From: Candidatus Peregrinibacteria bacterium
GTDB taxonomy: Bacteria; Patescibacteriota; Gracilibacteria; UM-FILTER-43-11
Assembly (NCBI GenBank): GCA_016699515.1
Contig: CP064978.1
Span: 1,240,001-1,304,000, forward strand
Reading direction: 5' to 3'
DNA: 64,000 nucleotides
Shown in pieces: positions 10,773 through 19,702 of this stretch; position 1 is the first letter of the stretch; each line of letters begins with the position of its first letter. A program made the position numbers and the translations under genes. The notes beneath the pieces are model-generated. The model was not told the origin of the DNA. It made no database searches and saw only the letters and a list, made by a program, of their open reading frames with translations.

Positions 10773-12705
10773 TTGAAGAAAACGGTATTGCTCACCATCG
10801 GGATTGTACTTTTACTGCTTGGCAGCCCAGCGACTTACGCGCAAGGCGCGGACGATGTTGTGAGCTATTGCGATACGATTTCCCCGTCATTGGGCTATTT
10901 TGAATTGTATCGTGAAAGCTATTGTGATGTGAGCGCGGTGGCATACGACGATCTTTTTGAAGCAGTGGCGGAACAATTTCAAGTAGACGATGCCGCCTAT
11001 ACCGCCGATTTGATTCAACAATTGTGGCAAAGTCCTTCGGCGCCGGCATTGACGCGTTATTTGGAAAGTCGCTATGGAAAAGCTGATTCCTCTGCTTTGC
11101 CCAGTGCATTGCAACGTGCGTTTTTTGGCACTGAGAATATTCTGGCTTTGCAAAGTGACTTGATTGAGCGCATTCAAACGGCGGTGATGCGCGAAAAAAT
11201 TCTGCAGCAATCGGCCCGGTCTTTGCGCAATGAATTTAAGGCAGCCGAACGCTGGCAAAACGCCACGCTCGCCGACAGCCCTTTTGATTTGGTGATCGAT
11301 TTGAATTTGATTGAAATTGCGCTGTTTGGTCGTTTGGCCACGTGGACGGATGAGGTGTACTCGTTTAATACGAATGGTGGGGCCAATGGTGGGGCCAATG
11401 GTGGGCCGAATGGTGGGCCGAATGGTGGGGCAGGGGGTGGAAGTGCCGAGGGGGTGCCGAGCGTTGAACCGATCCCCGATTTGGAATGCGTTCCGACCGG
11501 CCGTATCGATGATCCTAATGACCCCACGCAGCGCCCGGGAGACCGCCCCACTCTATGCGGCAATGGAACGCTGGATGGCACCGAACTTTGCGACGATGGA
11601 AATACGATGAGTGGCGACGGCTGTAGCAGCCAATGTGAATTGGAGGCGGGGCCTACTCTCACCTGTCGTGACCCACTTTCGATCACGTTTCAATCCTTTC
11701 AATATGGCCCCGTGCCTGCGGCCCCCATTTTAACTTCATCCACAGCCCTTATTCCCACTCGCACTTCGCCTCCGCTCCCCATTTCTTGCCCTCCCGGCAC
11801 CACCGCTGTGGACCGTGCAGATTCTCCGGCGACTCCAACGGAGCCCCCCCATCTTCCAACGTTTGTGGGAGGCATCCTGCGCCCTCTCCCCTGTTTTGGA
11901 GCCCACTTGTCCGCAAGGATATAGTGAGGTGTCGGTTCAGTTCGGGAACGCTTCGTTGGCCGATTTGCCTGCCGTGCCGCGGTGCATACCCACTACCTTT
12001 TGTGCCGATGGCCGTGCCAGTAATTTTGAGCCGATTCGCGAACTTTTGTTTGGATCCAACTACAAAAATGACCCGGAAAAAGCAAAAGTTGCCGCAGCGA
12101 TCGAAGCGGTGGTATGTGTGAACGTGCAAACGGTGGATCGGCCTGACACTCCGTATCAAACGAACGAAGGGTGTATCGATTGCCATTTACTGGGCATGAA
12201 TACCATGTTAGACGACTTGCTGGAATACAATGTGGCGCCTTTGGAAAACACATTTCAGGCTTGGGGCATCAGCAATCGATGGGGGCCTAACCTTAGCTTT
12301 AACTTAACCACCGAAGTGAAAGGAAAACCGACCCTGCCCCTTTCCTACGCCCCCGATGTTTCACAGCCTGATCCGGATGGCGTGGCCATTCAGAATCTGT
12401 TGCAAGATGCCTCTCACCAAATAGACCCTTTGGCCGTGAGACCGCCCCCCAGTGCTCCACTATCCTCATCGGGCAGCGATACGTTGAATCGTGCCGTCGA
12501 CTGGCAGCGATCGATCGAAACGGACTTTCAATCCAGCTTAAAGTATTATCGACTGACTCAGGGGGCCAAACAAGAAGCCATTGTTGGCCAATCGGTCACC
12601 GATATGCTCTATCAACTCAAAGGCAGTTTTCAACGCATTCAAGATGTTCTGACCGCGCTCCCGGGTGAACTCACGTTCGATCAAACTGCCCAGTGTACTT
12701 TTTAA
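10773..12705 (+). CDS. Exported Gly/Asn-repeat protein with DUF4215-like Cys-rich repeat (one frameshift)
   Basis: Starts at TTG 10773 (KKTVLLTIGIVLLLLGSPATYAQG is an obvious signal peptide), twelve bases after the previous stop. The N-terminal 180 residues are helical. Then come a low-complexity Asn-Gly-Gly tract near 11374-11437 (GGANGGANGGPNGG) and one copy of a DUF4215 / Myxococcus cysteine-rich repeat (GTELCDDGNTMSGDGCSSQC). The frame switches from +3 to +1 between about 11815 and 11900; the second part runs from LEPTCPQGYSEV to a stop at 12705 and contains more cysteines and a helical C-terminus. The joined protein would be about 640 residues. The DUF4215 repeat is an extracellular module found in large surface proteins. 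The shift has the size of an insertion (or of two deletions) and is probably a sequence error. Confidence 0.7.
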
Positions 12706-12733
12706 TTCATGTCTTGATTCCCATTTATACTCT

Positions 12734-14043
12734 ATGATGTTCGGTAAACGTACTTTTAACCTCATTGGCTTGGCACTCGGATTCCTGCTACTTGCGTTGC
12801 CGGACGTGGGGCATGCGTTTTTTTCGCCTTATATCGCCAACCAGTCGAATGCTATTCAGCAAAATGTGCAGTTGTCCAAGCGCACTCATGGCGTGGGTAG
12901 TTTTTTAAATGCGTTCGAAAAGCTCACCGAGGCCAATGCTTCTACCCCCAATGTCACCGGCACATTAGAGAGCACCGGGGATTTTACGTTATTTTACCGC
13001 AGCGTTAAAACCGTTTTGAACGACTCGCTGACCAATGCGTTGCTGGATGATTGGGCACTCCTTTTGGGAGCAGACCCTCAGGCTGGCACCACCCTTTCCA
13101 ACTGCTTAAAGCAAGATATTTGGTCGCTGAAAGCTCTGCGCGAACAAGTGACCAATGAACTTTTTAAAGCGGCTTTGTTGAACGATCATGCCAGCTCGAC
13201 CGCTTTATGGAAGGATTTTGAAACGCTCAACACCTTGATGGGTTTTTTGCGGTCCGACCAGGCGGTGATGGGGTATAAAGATACGGATTTGCTGTTTCCC
13301 GGCATCGGAAAAAACTATTACCTGGACTGCCCCTATTCCACCTTTAGCCAAGCTTTTGTGCAACTTAAAAATAGTATCGAACGCCTTAAAAACCTTGGCA
13401 ATTCGGTGGATTTTTCGGTGGCCGGCATTCGCAGTGCCGCCGAAAAGCGAGCTTACAAACGGGCTGCCCAGTGGATAGAGGCCAACCGCATTACGTTGCG
13501 ATTGAGTGGTAAGGATGGCCCCAATGGTCGCAGTTTGGTGCAGGGCCCGGGCGGCCAACAGCTGGTGGGTGAACTCAAAAGTAGTCTTGCTTTGGCCAAT
13601 GACGCAGTGAATGGTTTGCAACCCAATTGGAATCCTCGCGCCTCGAGCTTTAAAAATCTTGCCGATGCCTATGTGGAACTGGATGATGCGCGCGATGTTT
13701 TACGCACTCAAATTGAAGCCGGGTTGATCATGAATTTAAGTTTAAATAACGTGGGCGAACAGGATTTGTATGCCATTGACGATGCCTTGACCGGCATCAA
13801 CACTCAAATCAATCGGGCCACCACCCCCAGCGGAACCGTGAACCATACTTTGTTGACCTTATGTAACGAACTTTCTTTCATTCAGCAAAACCAATGCACC
13901 AACAAGCGCCACGCAATCATTAGCTGCGGAAACTAGCCCAGCTCAAACGATGCATGTCGCTGCAAAAGAGTGCGGAGGATTTTTTGGCGAACCGGAATCG
14001 ACCGCGAATTGGATCACTTTTTAATAAAATGTCAACGGAATGA
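12734..14043 (+). CDS. Exported helical protein closing the exoprotein operon (one frameshift)
   Basis: Start chosen at ATG 12734, because it is followed directly by a signal peptide (IGLALGFLLLALPDVGHA, then FFSPYIANQS); upstream in-frame codons overlap the previous gene. The first frame stops at 13936, but a frame one base back continues as LRKLAQLKRCMSLQKSAEDF to a TGA at 14041-14043. One missing base near 13912-13918 would make a protein of about 436 residues. It is mostly helical with scattered cysteines, like its upstream neighbours, and has no recognised family. It ends only about 55 bases before the PEP carboxylase gene. Being last in a run of five exported proteins, it probably shares their surface role. 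Confidence 0.7.
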
Positions 14044-14098
14044 AAGCGACAACCGTTCACTTTTCGCTTACAATTTTGGCGCACCTAATTTTACATTT

Positions 14099-15607
14099 AT
14101 GGCCCGAAAAATCCCCGCGACCATGGCCACTCAACATCCGGATAATGCCATGGCGGCTTATTGGAATAACAAAAAATTTATCGACACGCTCGACGAGGTG
14201 GAGGAGTGCTATCGCATGTTCGACGAACTAAAATGCACGGAATACATGTGGGATTGGGAGGGAAAATTTGTGGATGAAGCGGTGGTGGAAAAATTGTTTC
14301 AAAGACATCATGACTACTTTAAAAAACACAAACTGGGTAAGGATGTTTTTTTGACCTTTCGTATTCCGAATGTGGATGAAGAGAGTGGGTTTCGATTGGC
14401 TCGTGCCTACATGGCCATTTTGACGGCCGATGACACCGCGCATGAGGTTTGACTTCATACTCCGCCGATTTTTGAAGTGATTTTACCGATGACCAAATCG
14501 GCGGATCAGCTTTTGAAAGTTAAAAAAACCTTTCGTGACGTGGAACAATTTAAAAAACAGGCTTTTTTAACCAAGCGCGAAGGTGAGCAGGATTTTCAGG
14601 TGATTCCATTGATCGAGGGCACCGACCATTTGTGCACCGCCGATAAACTGTTGAGTGAGTACATTGAAGGTCACAAAGCGTTATTTGGCAAAAAACCAAC
14701 CTATATTCGCCCGTTTATGGCGCGGAGCGACCCCGCATTGAACGCAGGGATTGTTCCGGCGGTGCTTTCGAGCAAGCTAGCGCTTCAGCACTTTTACACC
14801 GTGGGTGAAAAATACGGAGTGGATATGTACCCCATCATTGGGCCCGGTTGTTTGCCGTTCCGTGGTGGAGTGAACCCCGAGACGATCAAGGAAACTATTC
14901 AGGAATACAGTGGCATTCGGACGATCACCATTCAGTCGGCCTTTCGCTATGATTATCCTTTGCCTCAGGTAAAAAAAGCGATTCAATATATTGAAAACAC
15001 GTTGCCTACCCTGAGCTACACCCCTTTGAATGCGCAAGAGGTGAGCGATGTGCATTGGGCTAATAAAACTTTTGGCCATTATTACAAACAAACGGTCGAG
15101 GCCGCAGCCGATGTGATCAACGGCCTTTCCGCTCAAGTGCCCAGTCGCCGTGAGCGCATGCAGCACATTGGGCTGTTTGGTTATAGCCGTGGATTGGGCA
15201 AGGTCAGCTTGCCGCGAGCGATCAAATTCACCAGTGCGCTTTACAATGTAGGAGTGCCTCCTGAATTCATTGGCACCGGCCGCGGGCTGCGTGACGCCAT
15301 GCGAACAGGGGCCCTTAAGACGATCGAAAAGCATTACTTAAATTTGCGAGCTGATTTTATTCATGCCGGCAAGTATTTGAACAAAGAAAACTTAGCTTTA
15401 TTGGCCAAAGAAAATCCTGTTTTTAAAGAGATTGAAACCGATGTTCAGGAGGTAGAAAATTATTTGGGAGTGGAGTTAGGCCCGCTTAAAACCAAACACT
15501 TTATTTACCGTAATCTGGCGTCGAGCTGCTATTTGCACTATAAAGAAGGAGAGGAATTTGGCGATGAATTGGAAAAAGCGGCGGCGATACGGCATTCGTT
15601 AGGCTAG
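14099..15607 (+). CDS. ppcA: Archaeal-type phosphoenolpyruvate carboxylase with an in-frame TGA
   Basis: Matches the short archaeal-type PEP carboxylase family (PF14010, about 500 residues), which adds bicarbonate to phosphoenolpyruvate to make oxaloacetate in the cytoplasm. Start chosen at ATG 14099, giving MARKIPATMATQHPDNA, the typical N-terminus. Other family marks are FEVILPMTKSADQL, RPFMARSDPALNAG, YPIIGPGCLPFRGG, TIQSAFRYDY and IGLFGYSRGLGKVSLPRAI. Codon 118 (bases 14450-14452) is TGA, in frame and flanked by DDTAHEV and LHTPPIFEV; both sides are clearly the same protein. TGA is a normal stop elsewhere in the window, so this is a point error or a nonsense mutation rather than recoding. 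The aminotransferase downstream could use its oxaloacetate. The final TAG lies at the edge of a dispersed palindromic repeat. Confidence 0.88.
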
Positions 15608-15668
15608 GGCATAGGGTATAGTGAGTAGAATCACGGGGTTATACCCAATGCCCTACTCACTATGCCCT
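15606..15668. repeat. Dispersed palindrome family A, copy 1
   Basis: Nested inverted repeat built from the words AGGGCATA and GTGAGTAG, with matching CTACTCAC and TATGCCCT on the other arm. It begins on the last two bases of the PEP carboxylase stop codon and ends before the aminotransferase gene. Three similar elements lie at 16832, 48552 and 57394. Could fold as a hairpin in RNA and might act as a terminator or mRNA stabiliser. Confidence 0.7.
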
Positions 15669-15686
15669 TATTGATAACAATTATGT

Positions 15687-16825
15687 ATGTTTAATCAACT
15701 CACTCAAGTTCCGCTCGATCCCATCTTCAAGGTTTTTGGGGAATATCAGGCGGACGCGCGATCTGAAAAGATCAATTTGGGAATCGGGCTTTATGCAGAT
15801 GATGCCGGACAGGTTTATGTACCGCCTAGCATCCAAAAAGCTTTTCGGGCGGTGGACGCGACTAATTTTAATTATGCACCGATTGGGGGCAATCGTGATT
15901 TTTGGTTTCGGCAGCTCAATGGTATTTGGGTGACGCGTTCGAGGAAGATAGAACGGCGCTTCAGGCCAGCTGCAGGGGCACCCAAGCAGTTTGGTTTTAT
16001 AATGAATTGATGAAGCAGACTCAAGAATCCCCTACGTGGATGGTGGGCCACCCCACTTGGGGCAATCACTATGCGTTGATGACCTTTGCCGGGGTGATGA
16101 AGGTCAATCATTTAACCGTGGACCGTCAGTTTAATTTAGCTGCGTATCAAAAGGGACTGGAAGAGCTCCCCGATGGATCGACCCTTTTGATGCACGGAGG
16201 ACTTACCCATAACCCCACCGGCGTGAATGCGAGTTTGGACGATTGGAGCCAATTGTTCGATTTGATCAATGCCAAGCAAATTCGGGTTTATATAGACAGT
16301 GCTTATTTTGGCTTTGGTGGCTCTGTGAGCGATGAACGAGACTATTTGTCGACACTATGGCGCTCGATTGATCAGATCGCGGTCGGTTGTTCGTTTTCTA
16401 AAAACGCCGCGCTTTATGAGCACCGCACTGGACTCTTGATGATCAAAACGGACCAACCCAGTGTGGTGGAATCTCAGTTGCAACACGCGTCACGAGCGAG
16501 TGTTTCGATGGCACCGGGGATCGGCCAAGAAATGATGCTGAACGTATTTAAAAATCACCGGGGCGAGTGGGAACGCGATATTGATGCCATGAGAACCAGT
16601 TTGGATCATCGTCGACAAGCGCTGGTAGCGCAATTACCATCGGAATTTGGCTATTTGAGCGACGGAGCCGGCATGTTTAGCCTACTGCCTTTTTCGCTCG
16701 AACAAGTGGACCGACTTAAAAAAGATTATGCCATTTACTTGCCACCGAATGCGCGGATTAATGTGGCTGGATTAACCCCTGACAATGTCGCTATTGTTTC
16801 TAATGCCTTTAAAAGTGTTCTTTAA
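15687..16825 (+). CDS. Aspartate/aromatic aminotransferase, class I (one frameshift)
   Basis: PLP-dependent transaminase of the AspC/TyrB type, which interconverts aspartate or aromatic amino acids and their keto acids. Family marks are NYAPIGGNRDF, HPTWGNHY, HNPTGVN, the cofactor lysine in CSFSKNAALYEHRTG, and the C-terminal arginine region (YLPPNARINVAGL). The +3 frame (15687-16010) gives the first 75 or so residues, then homology moves to the +2 frame at TTG 15902 (LVSAAQWYLGDAF). The junction is a run of five T at 15898-15902; six T would restore one frame of about 380 residues. The usual GGT before the cofactor site reads CRGTQA here. Lying behind PEP carboxylase, it may turn oxaloacetate into aspartate. 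Substrate preference cannot be read from the sequence. Confidence 0.85.
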
Positions 16826-16831
16826 TTGATT

Positions 16832-16908
16832 AGGGCAGGGTGTAGGGCATAGCGAGTAGAGTCGCGAGACTGCTAACTATGCCCTACGCCCAAAGTTACT
16901 ATGCCCTA
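16832..16908. repeat. Dispersed palindrome family A, copy 2
   Basis: Inverted repeat with GTGTAGGGCATAG on the left and CTATGCCCTACGCCC on the right, plus outer AGGGCA and TGCCCT words. It starts six bases after the aminotransferase stop codon. Same family as the elements at 15606, 48552 and 57394. Confidence 0.7.
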
Positions 16909-16982
16909 ATAAAAAATCGTGTAACACATTGTTTTTGGCTGGGTATAAAGAGTTGCTAGCAATACTTATTAACCTTTTACCT

Positions 16983-19106
16983 ATGAAAAAACTTATACGT
17001 ATCGCCCTCGCAGCCTTTGCGGTCGTCATTGCCTTCAATGGCATCAAAGGTGATGTATCGGCTAATACTCCCCCAGCGGGATATGAAGATCAGGTTCGCA
17101 CTTCGTTTGAGTCGAATCCGTTTTCGGATACTAATTTAAATGAATTAAGTGGCCTAGCGGCGGCCGAACTTTATTATCGTGCCGTGATTGGCGGCTTTGC
17201 CGATGGAGAATTTAAAGGAGATCGCCCCGTAAACCGCGCCGAAGCCGCTAAATTCCTTCTTTTGGCTCGTTATGGCACTGTTGCCGATGGGCAGTTTTCA
17301 AATCCTTTTTGGGACGTTTTGACCGATCAATGGTATGCCAAATATGTACTTAAGGCGGCATCATTGGGAGTGATCAATGGTAATCCCGATGGTTCTTTTC
17401 GCCCAGGAGACAGTGTAAATACGGCTGAATTTGCCAAGATGGTCACCAATATTTTTGGTTTACCCGTGAATTTGACCTATGACTATACGGATGTGTCTGC
17501 CAATGCGTGGTACGCGACTTATGCGGGCGCCTTGGATCAATATGATATGCTGCCCACTCGTCCCGATCGTTTGATGAGCCCCTCACGAAAAATGACACGG
17601 AATGAAGTGGCGATCGCGATTTACCAATATTTGAAGAATCGTAATACCGCCGTCGATCAATCTTCTTCGTCGTCTACCGCGGCGCCTCAACCTAATACCG
17701 CCTATGCTCAGCTCAAAGTGATGGAACAATTAGTTGGTTCTGAGACTGCAAAATTTATTGTTAACAACCTAGGCTTGAGTGGTGGTGGATATTTTGTTGA
17801 GTGCAAAAATTTGGACACGGTTTACGATGATGGTTATCAATATCGTTATGGAAAACGTATGCAATCCAGTATTGCAAATGGGGCGAATGATTTTAGTTTG
17901 CAGATTGACGATTTGAATGAAGACGATCGGTATGAGTGTTTTATCGCGGCTAAAGATGCTAAGGGGCGAATTTTACGCAAAACCAATGGGTTTGTGATTG
18001 AAACTCAGCATGACGACCATTCTTCCGGTTCTACCAACACCCCTCAACCGATTTCTCAATACACTCCCCTGCCGGTAACCACTTCTTTGGCATCCACTCC
18101 AGTCTCTCAAACTTGGGTTGAAGGTTCGCAAGATGTTGCTGTGATTGGTGTAGAAGTAAGCGCACCCGCCAGCGAAGCAATTGAATTAAACTCGATTCGA
18201 TTTCGTTTTTATGCCGATGACGACGGGACGTTTGATGCTGGCACCAGCTTTGGATATGGCGATCTTTCCCCCAACCGAGTGGTGGGTGTTGTAAAAATTT
18301 ATAATGGATTGAATCTACTTGATTCAGGTTCTTTGACGCAAGGAGCGGGGGGTGAATATACTTTTACTGCCACTCATTTAAGCCGACAGATTGCTGCCGG
18401 AAGTACCGCGATGCTTTATGCCAAAGTAAACTTGCTCAACGCCATAAACAGTCCCGCATTCCTGTATGCATCGGTCACTCCTTCGTCGGATATGGAAATT
18501 GAAGATATGAACGGAGACAGTCATCGCGTACAGATTTTTGCTCGACCGCTTAATTCTTACACATCGCCTAGCCCGTTGATTAGCGTGATCCCCCAAGGGC
18601 ACTTGCGCGCATCTTTAAATACTAATGCCCCTGTGGTGAATTCATTGAGCCCTGGTACTACCAATGCCCTTGTGACCCAATATCGCTTTCAAGCTACCGA
18701 CGAGGCATGGGAAATCGATCGATTAACGCTTCAGAATTTTCTTGGAGGGGCTACCAACCCCATCCGTAGTGTTACGATCAAATATCAAGATGAATCGGGT
18801 GCTACTAAAACGGCAACCGGTACTTTGGCCAATAATTTGGTGACTTTTAGTGGCCTAAGCTTGTATGTTCCCGAAAATGGAGATACTTATCTTAGTGTGT
18901 ATGTTGACCTGGCTTCCAATAGTGCAATGGGGACTCCTGGGCAAACGTATCAGGTTGCCATGATTATGAACTCGAATGATTACACGTCGGCTAACAATTA
19001 TTTTAGCGCCAAAGGTCAGACATCGGAACAGGTCCGGGCCTACCTTGATGATCTCAATGTCATTCTTAACAATATGCAGGCTACTGTTTATCCAGTTCAG
19101 TATTAA
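16983..19106 (+). CDS. SLH-domain surface protein
   Basis: 707-residue exported protein. ATG 16983 is preferred over upstream in-frame codons because it gives a clean signal peptide (KKLIRIALAAFAVVIAFNG ending near VSANT). Three SLH domains follow within the first 215 residues (GGFADGEFKGDRPVNRAEAA, GNPDGSFRPGDSVNTAEFA, and a third ending SRKMTRNEVAIAIYQYL), then a Ser/Ala/Pro linker and beta-sandwich modules. The C-terminal half is clearly related to modules in the large protein at 42891-47596: both have LASTPVSQ, YADDDGT(F/W), a YRF.A.DE.WEI.(R/K)LTL unit and YVP..GD(T/S)Y. It probably sits in the S-layer. The mature N-terminus carries PPAGYEDQV, close to the PPAGFEEE motifs of the sigma-factor partner at 19699. 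The sigma gene follows about 70 bases downstream. Confidence 0.85.
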   Translation: MKKLIRIALAAFAVVIAFNGIKGDVSANTPPAGYEDQVRTSFESNPFSDTNLNELSGLAAAELYYRAVIGGFADGEFKGDRPVNRAEAAKFLLLARYGTVADGQFSNPFWDVLTDQWYAKYVLKAASLGVINGNPDGSFRPGDSVNTAEFAKMVTNIFGLPVNLTYDYTDVSANAWYATYAGALDQYDMLPTRPDRLMSPSRKMTRNEVAIAIYQYLKNRNTAVDQSSSSSTAAPQPNTAYAQLKVMEQLVGSETAKFIVNNLGLSGGGYFVECKNLDTVYDDGYQYRYGKRMQSSIANGANDFSLQIDDLNEDDRYECFIAAKDAKGRILRKTNGFVIETQHDDHSSGSTNTPQPISQYTPLPVTTSLASTPVSQTWVEGSQDVAVIGVEVSAPASEAIELNSIRFRFYADDDGTFDAGTSFGYGDLSPNRVVGVVKIYNGLNLLDSGSLTQGAGGEYTFTATHLSRQIAAGSTAMLYAKVNLLNAINSPAFLYASVTPSSDMEIEDMNGDSHRVQIFARPLNSYTSPSPLISVIPQGHLRASLNTNAPVVNSLSPGTTNALVTQYRFQATDEAWEIDRLTLQNFLGGATNPIRSVTIKYQDESGATKTATGTLANNLVTFSGLSLYVPENGDTYLSVYVDLASNSAMGTPGQTYQVAMIMNSNDYTSANNYFSAKGQTSEQVRAYLDDLNVILNNMQATVYPVQY

Positions 19107-19174
19107 TCAACCTAAAAGCTTGTCAGCCCCCTGCTAATTATCGTACAGTGTCAGAAGACTTTCCCGTTTCATTC

Positions 19175-19702
19175 ATGAGTGATTCGCACCACAATTTTTT
19201 GGCACTGTACGAAGCAGAAAAAAACAAACTGTTAACCTTCTTTATGTACCGTGTCAATTTTGATCGTGCGCAGGCTGAAGATCTTTTGATGGACGTTGTG
19301 GTGAAGGCTTTTGAAAAATTTCATACGTTTGATCCCAATAAAGGTCTATTCAAAAGCTGGATCTTTACCATCGCTGCCAACCATCTAAAAAATCATTACC
19401 GAGCGACCAGCGGCAAAGCCACTGCGTCGCTCGAGGATTTAATGGAAGAAGGTTTTGAGCCCGCGTTTGTGGACGTGGATGATAGCGCTGCGCTAGCGAT
19501 CAATTCCGAGAATATTCAGGAGGTGATGAGCCATTTGAGTGATGCAGAACGAGAAATCATTTCACTTAAATACCTACAAGACTTTTCGAATCAGGAGATC
19601 GCTGAAATGACCGAACGGAACGAGGGGGCGGTACGAACGCAGCTCTCGCGCGCGATGGTACGATTTAAAACTATTTTTCTTAAACTCTATCCTCAATCAT
19701 GA
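19175..19702 (+). CDS. ECF-type RNA polymerase sigma factor
   Basis: 175-residue sigma-70 family protein of the extracytoplasmic function group, which directs RNA polymerase to a small regulon. Region 2 is seen at about residues 25-75 (AEDLLMDVVVKAFEKF, then SWIFTIAANHLKNHYR) and region 4 at about 120-170 (LSDAEREIISLKYLQ, NQEIAEMTERNEGAVRTQLS). ATG 19175 is taken as the start because a GTG at 19148 would add only a short, unconserved tail; the GTG remains possible. The stop TGA overlaps the ATG of the next gene (ATGA), so the pair is translationally coupled. Its partner has a transmembrane segment, as membrane anti-sigma factors do. Close to an SLH gene, it may control surface-layer genes; that regulon is inference. 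Confidence 0.9.
   Translation: MSDSHHNFLALYEAEKNKLLTFFMYRVNFDRAQAEDLLMDVVVKAFEKFHTFDPNKGLFKSWIFTIAANHLKNHYRATSGKATASLEDLMEEGFEPAFVDVDDSAALAINSENIQEVMSHLSDAEREIISLKYLQDFSNQEIAEMTERNEGAVRTQLSRAMVRFKTIFLKLYPQS

Noticed and set aside
11815..12186. Alternative antisense ORFs around the exported DUF4215-type gene
   Set aside because: They overlap a frame with signal peptide and Cys-rich repeat, and show no coding pattern of their own.
14450..14452. A genome-wide recoding of TGA to glycine
   Set aside because: TGA ends the sigma factor (ATGA overlap), trhO, the SdpI-like gene, msrB and the last exoprotein-operon gene, all at natural protein ends, and no other conserved gene shows an in-frame TGA.
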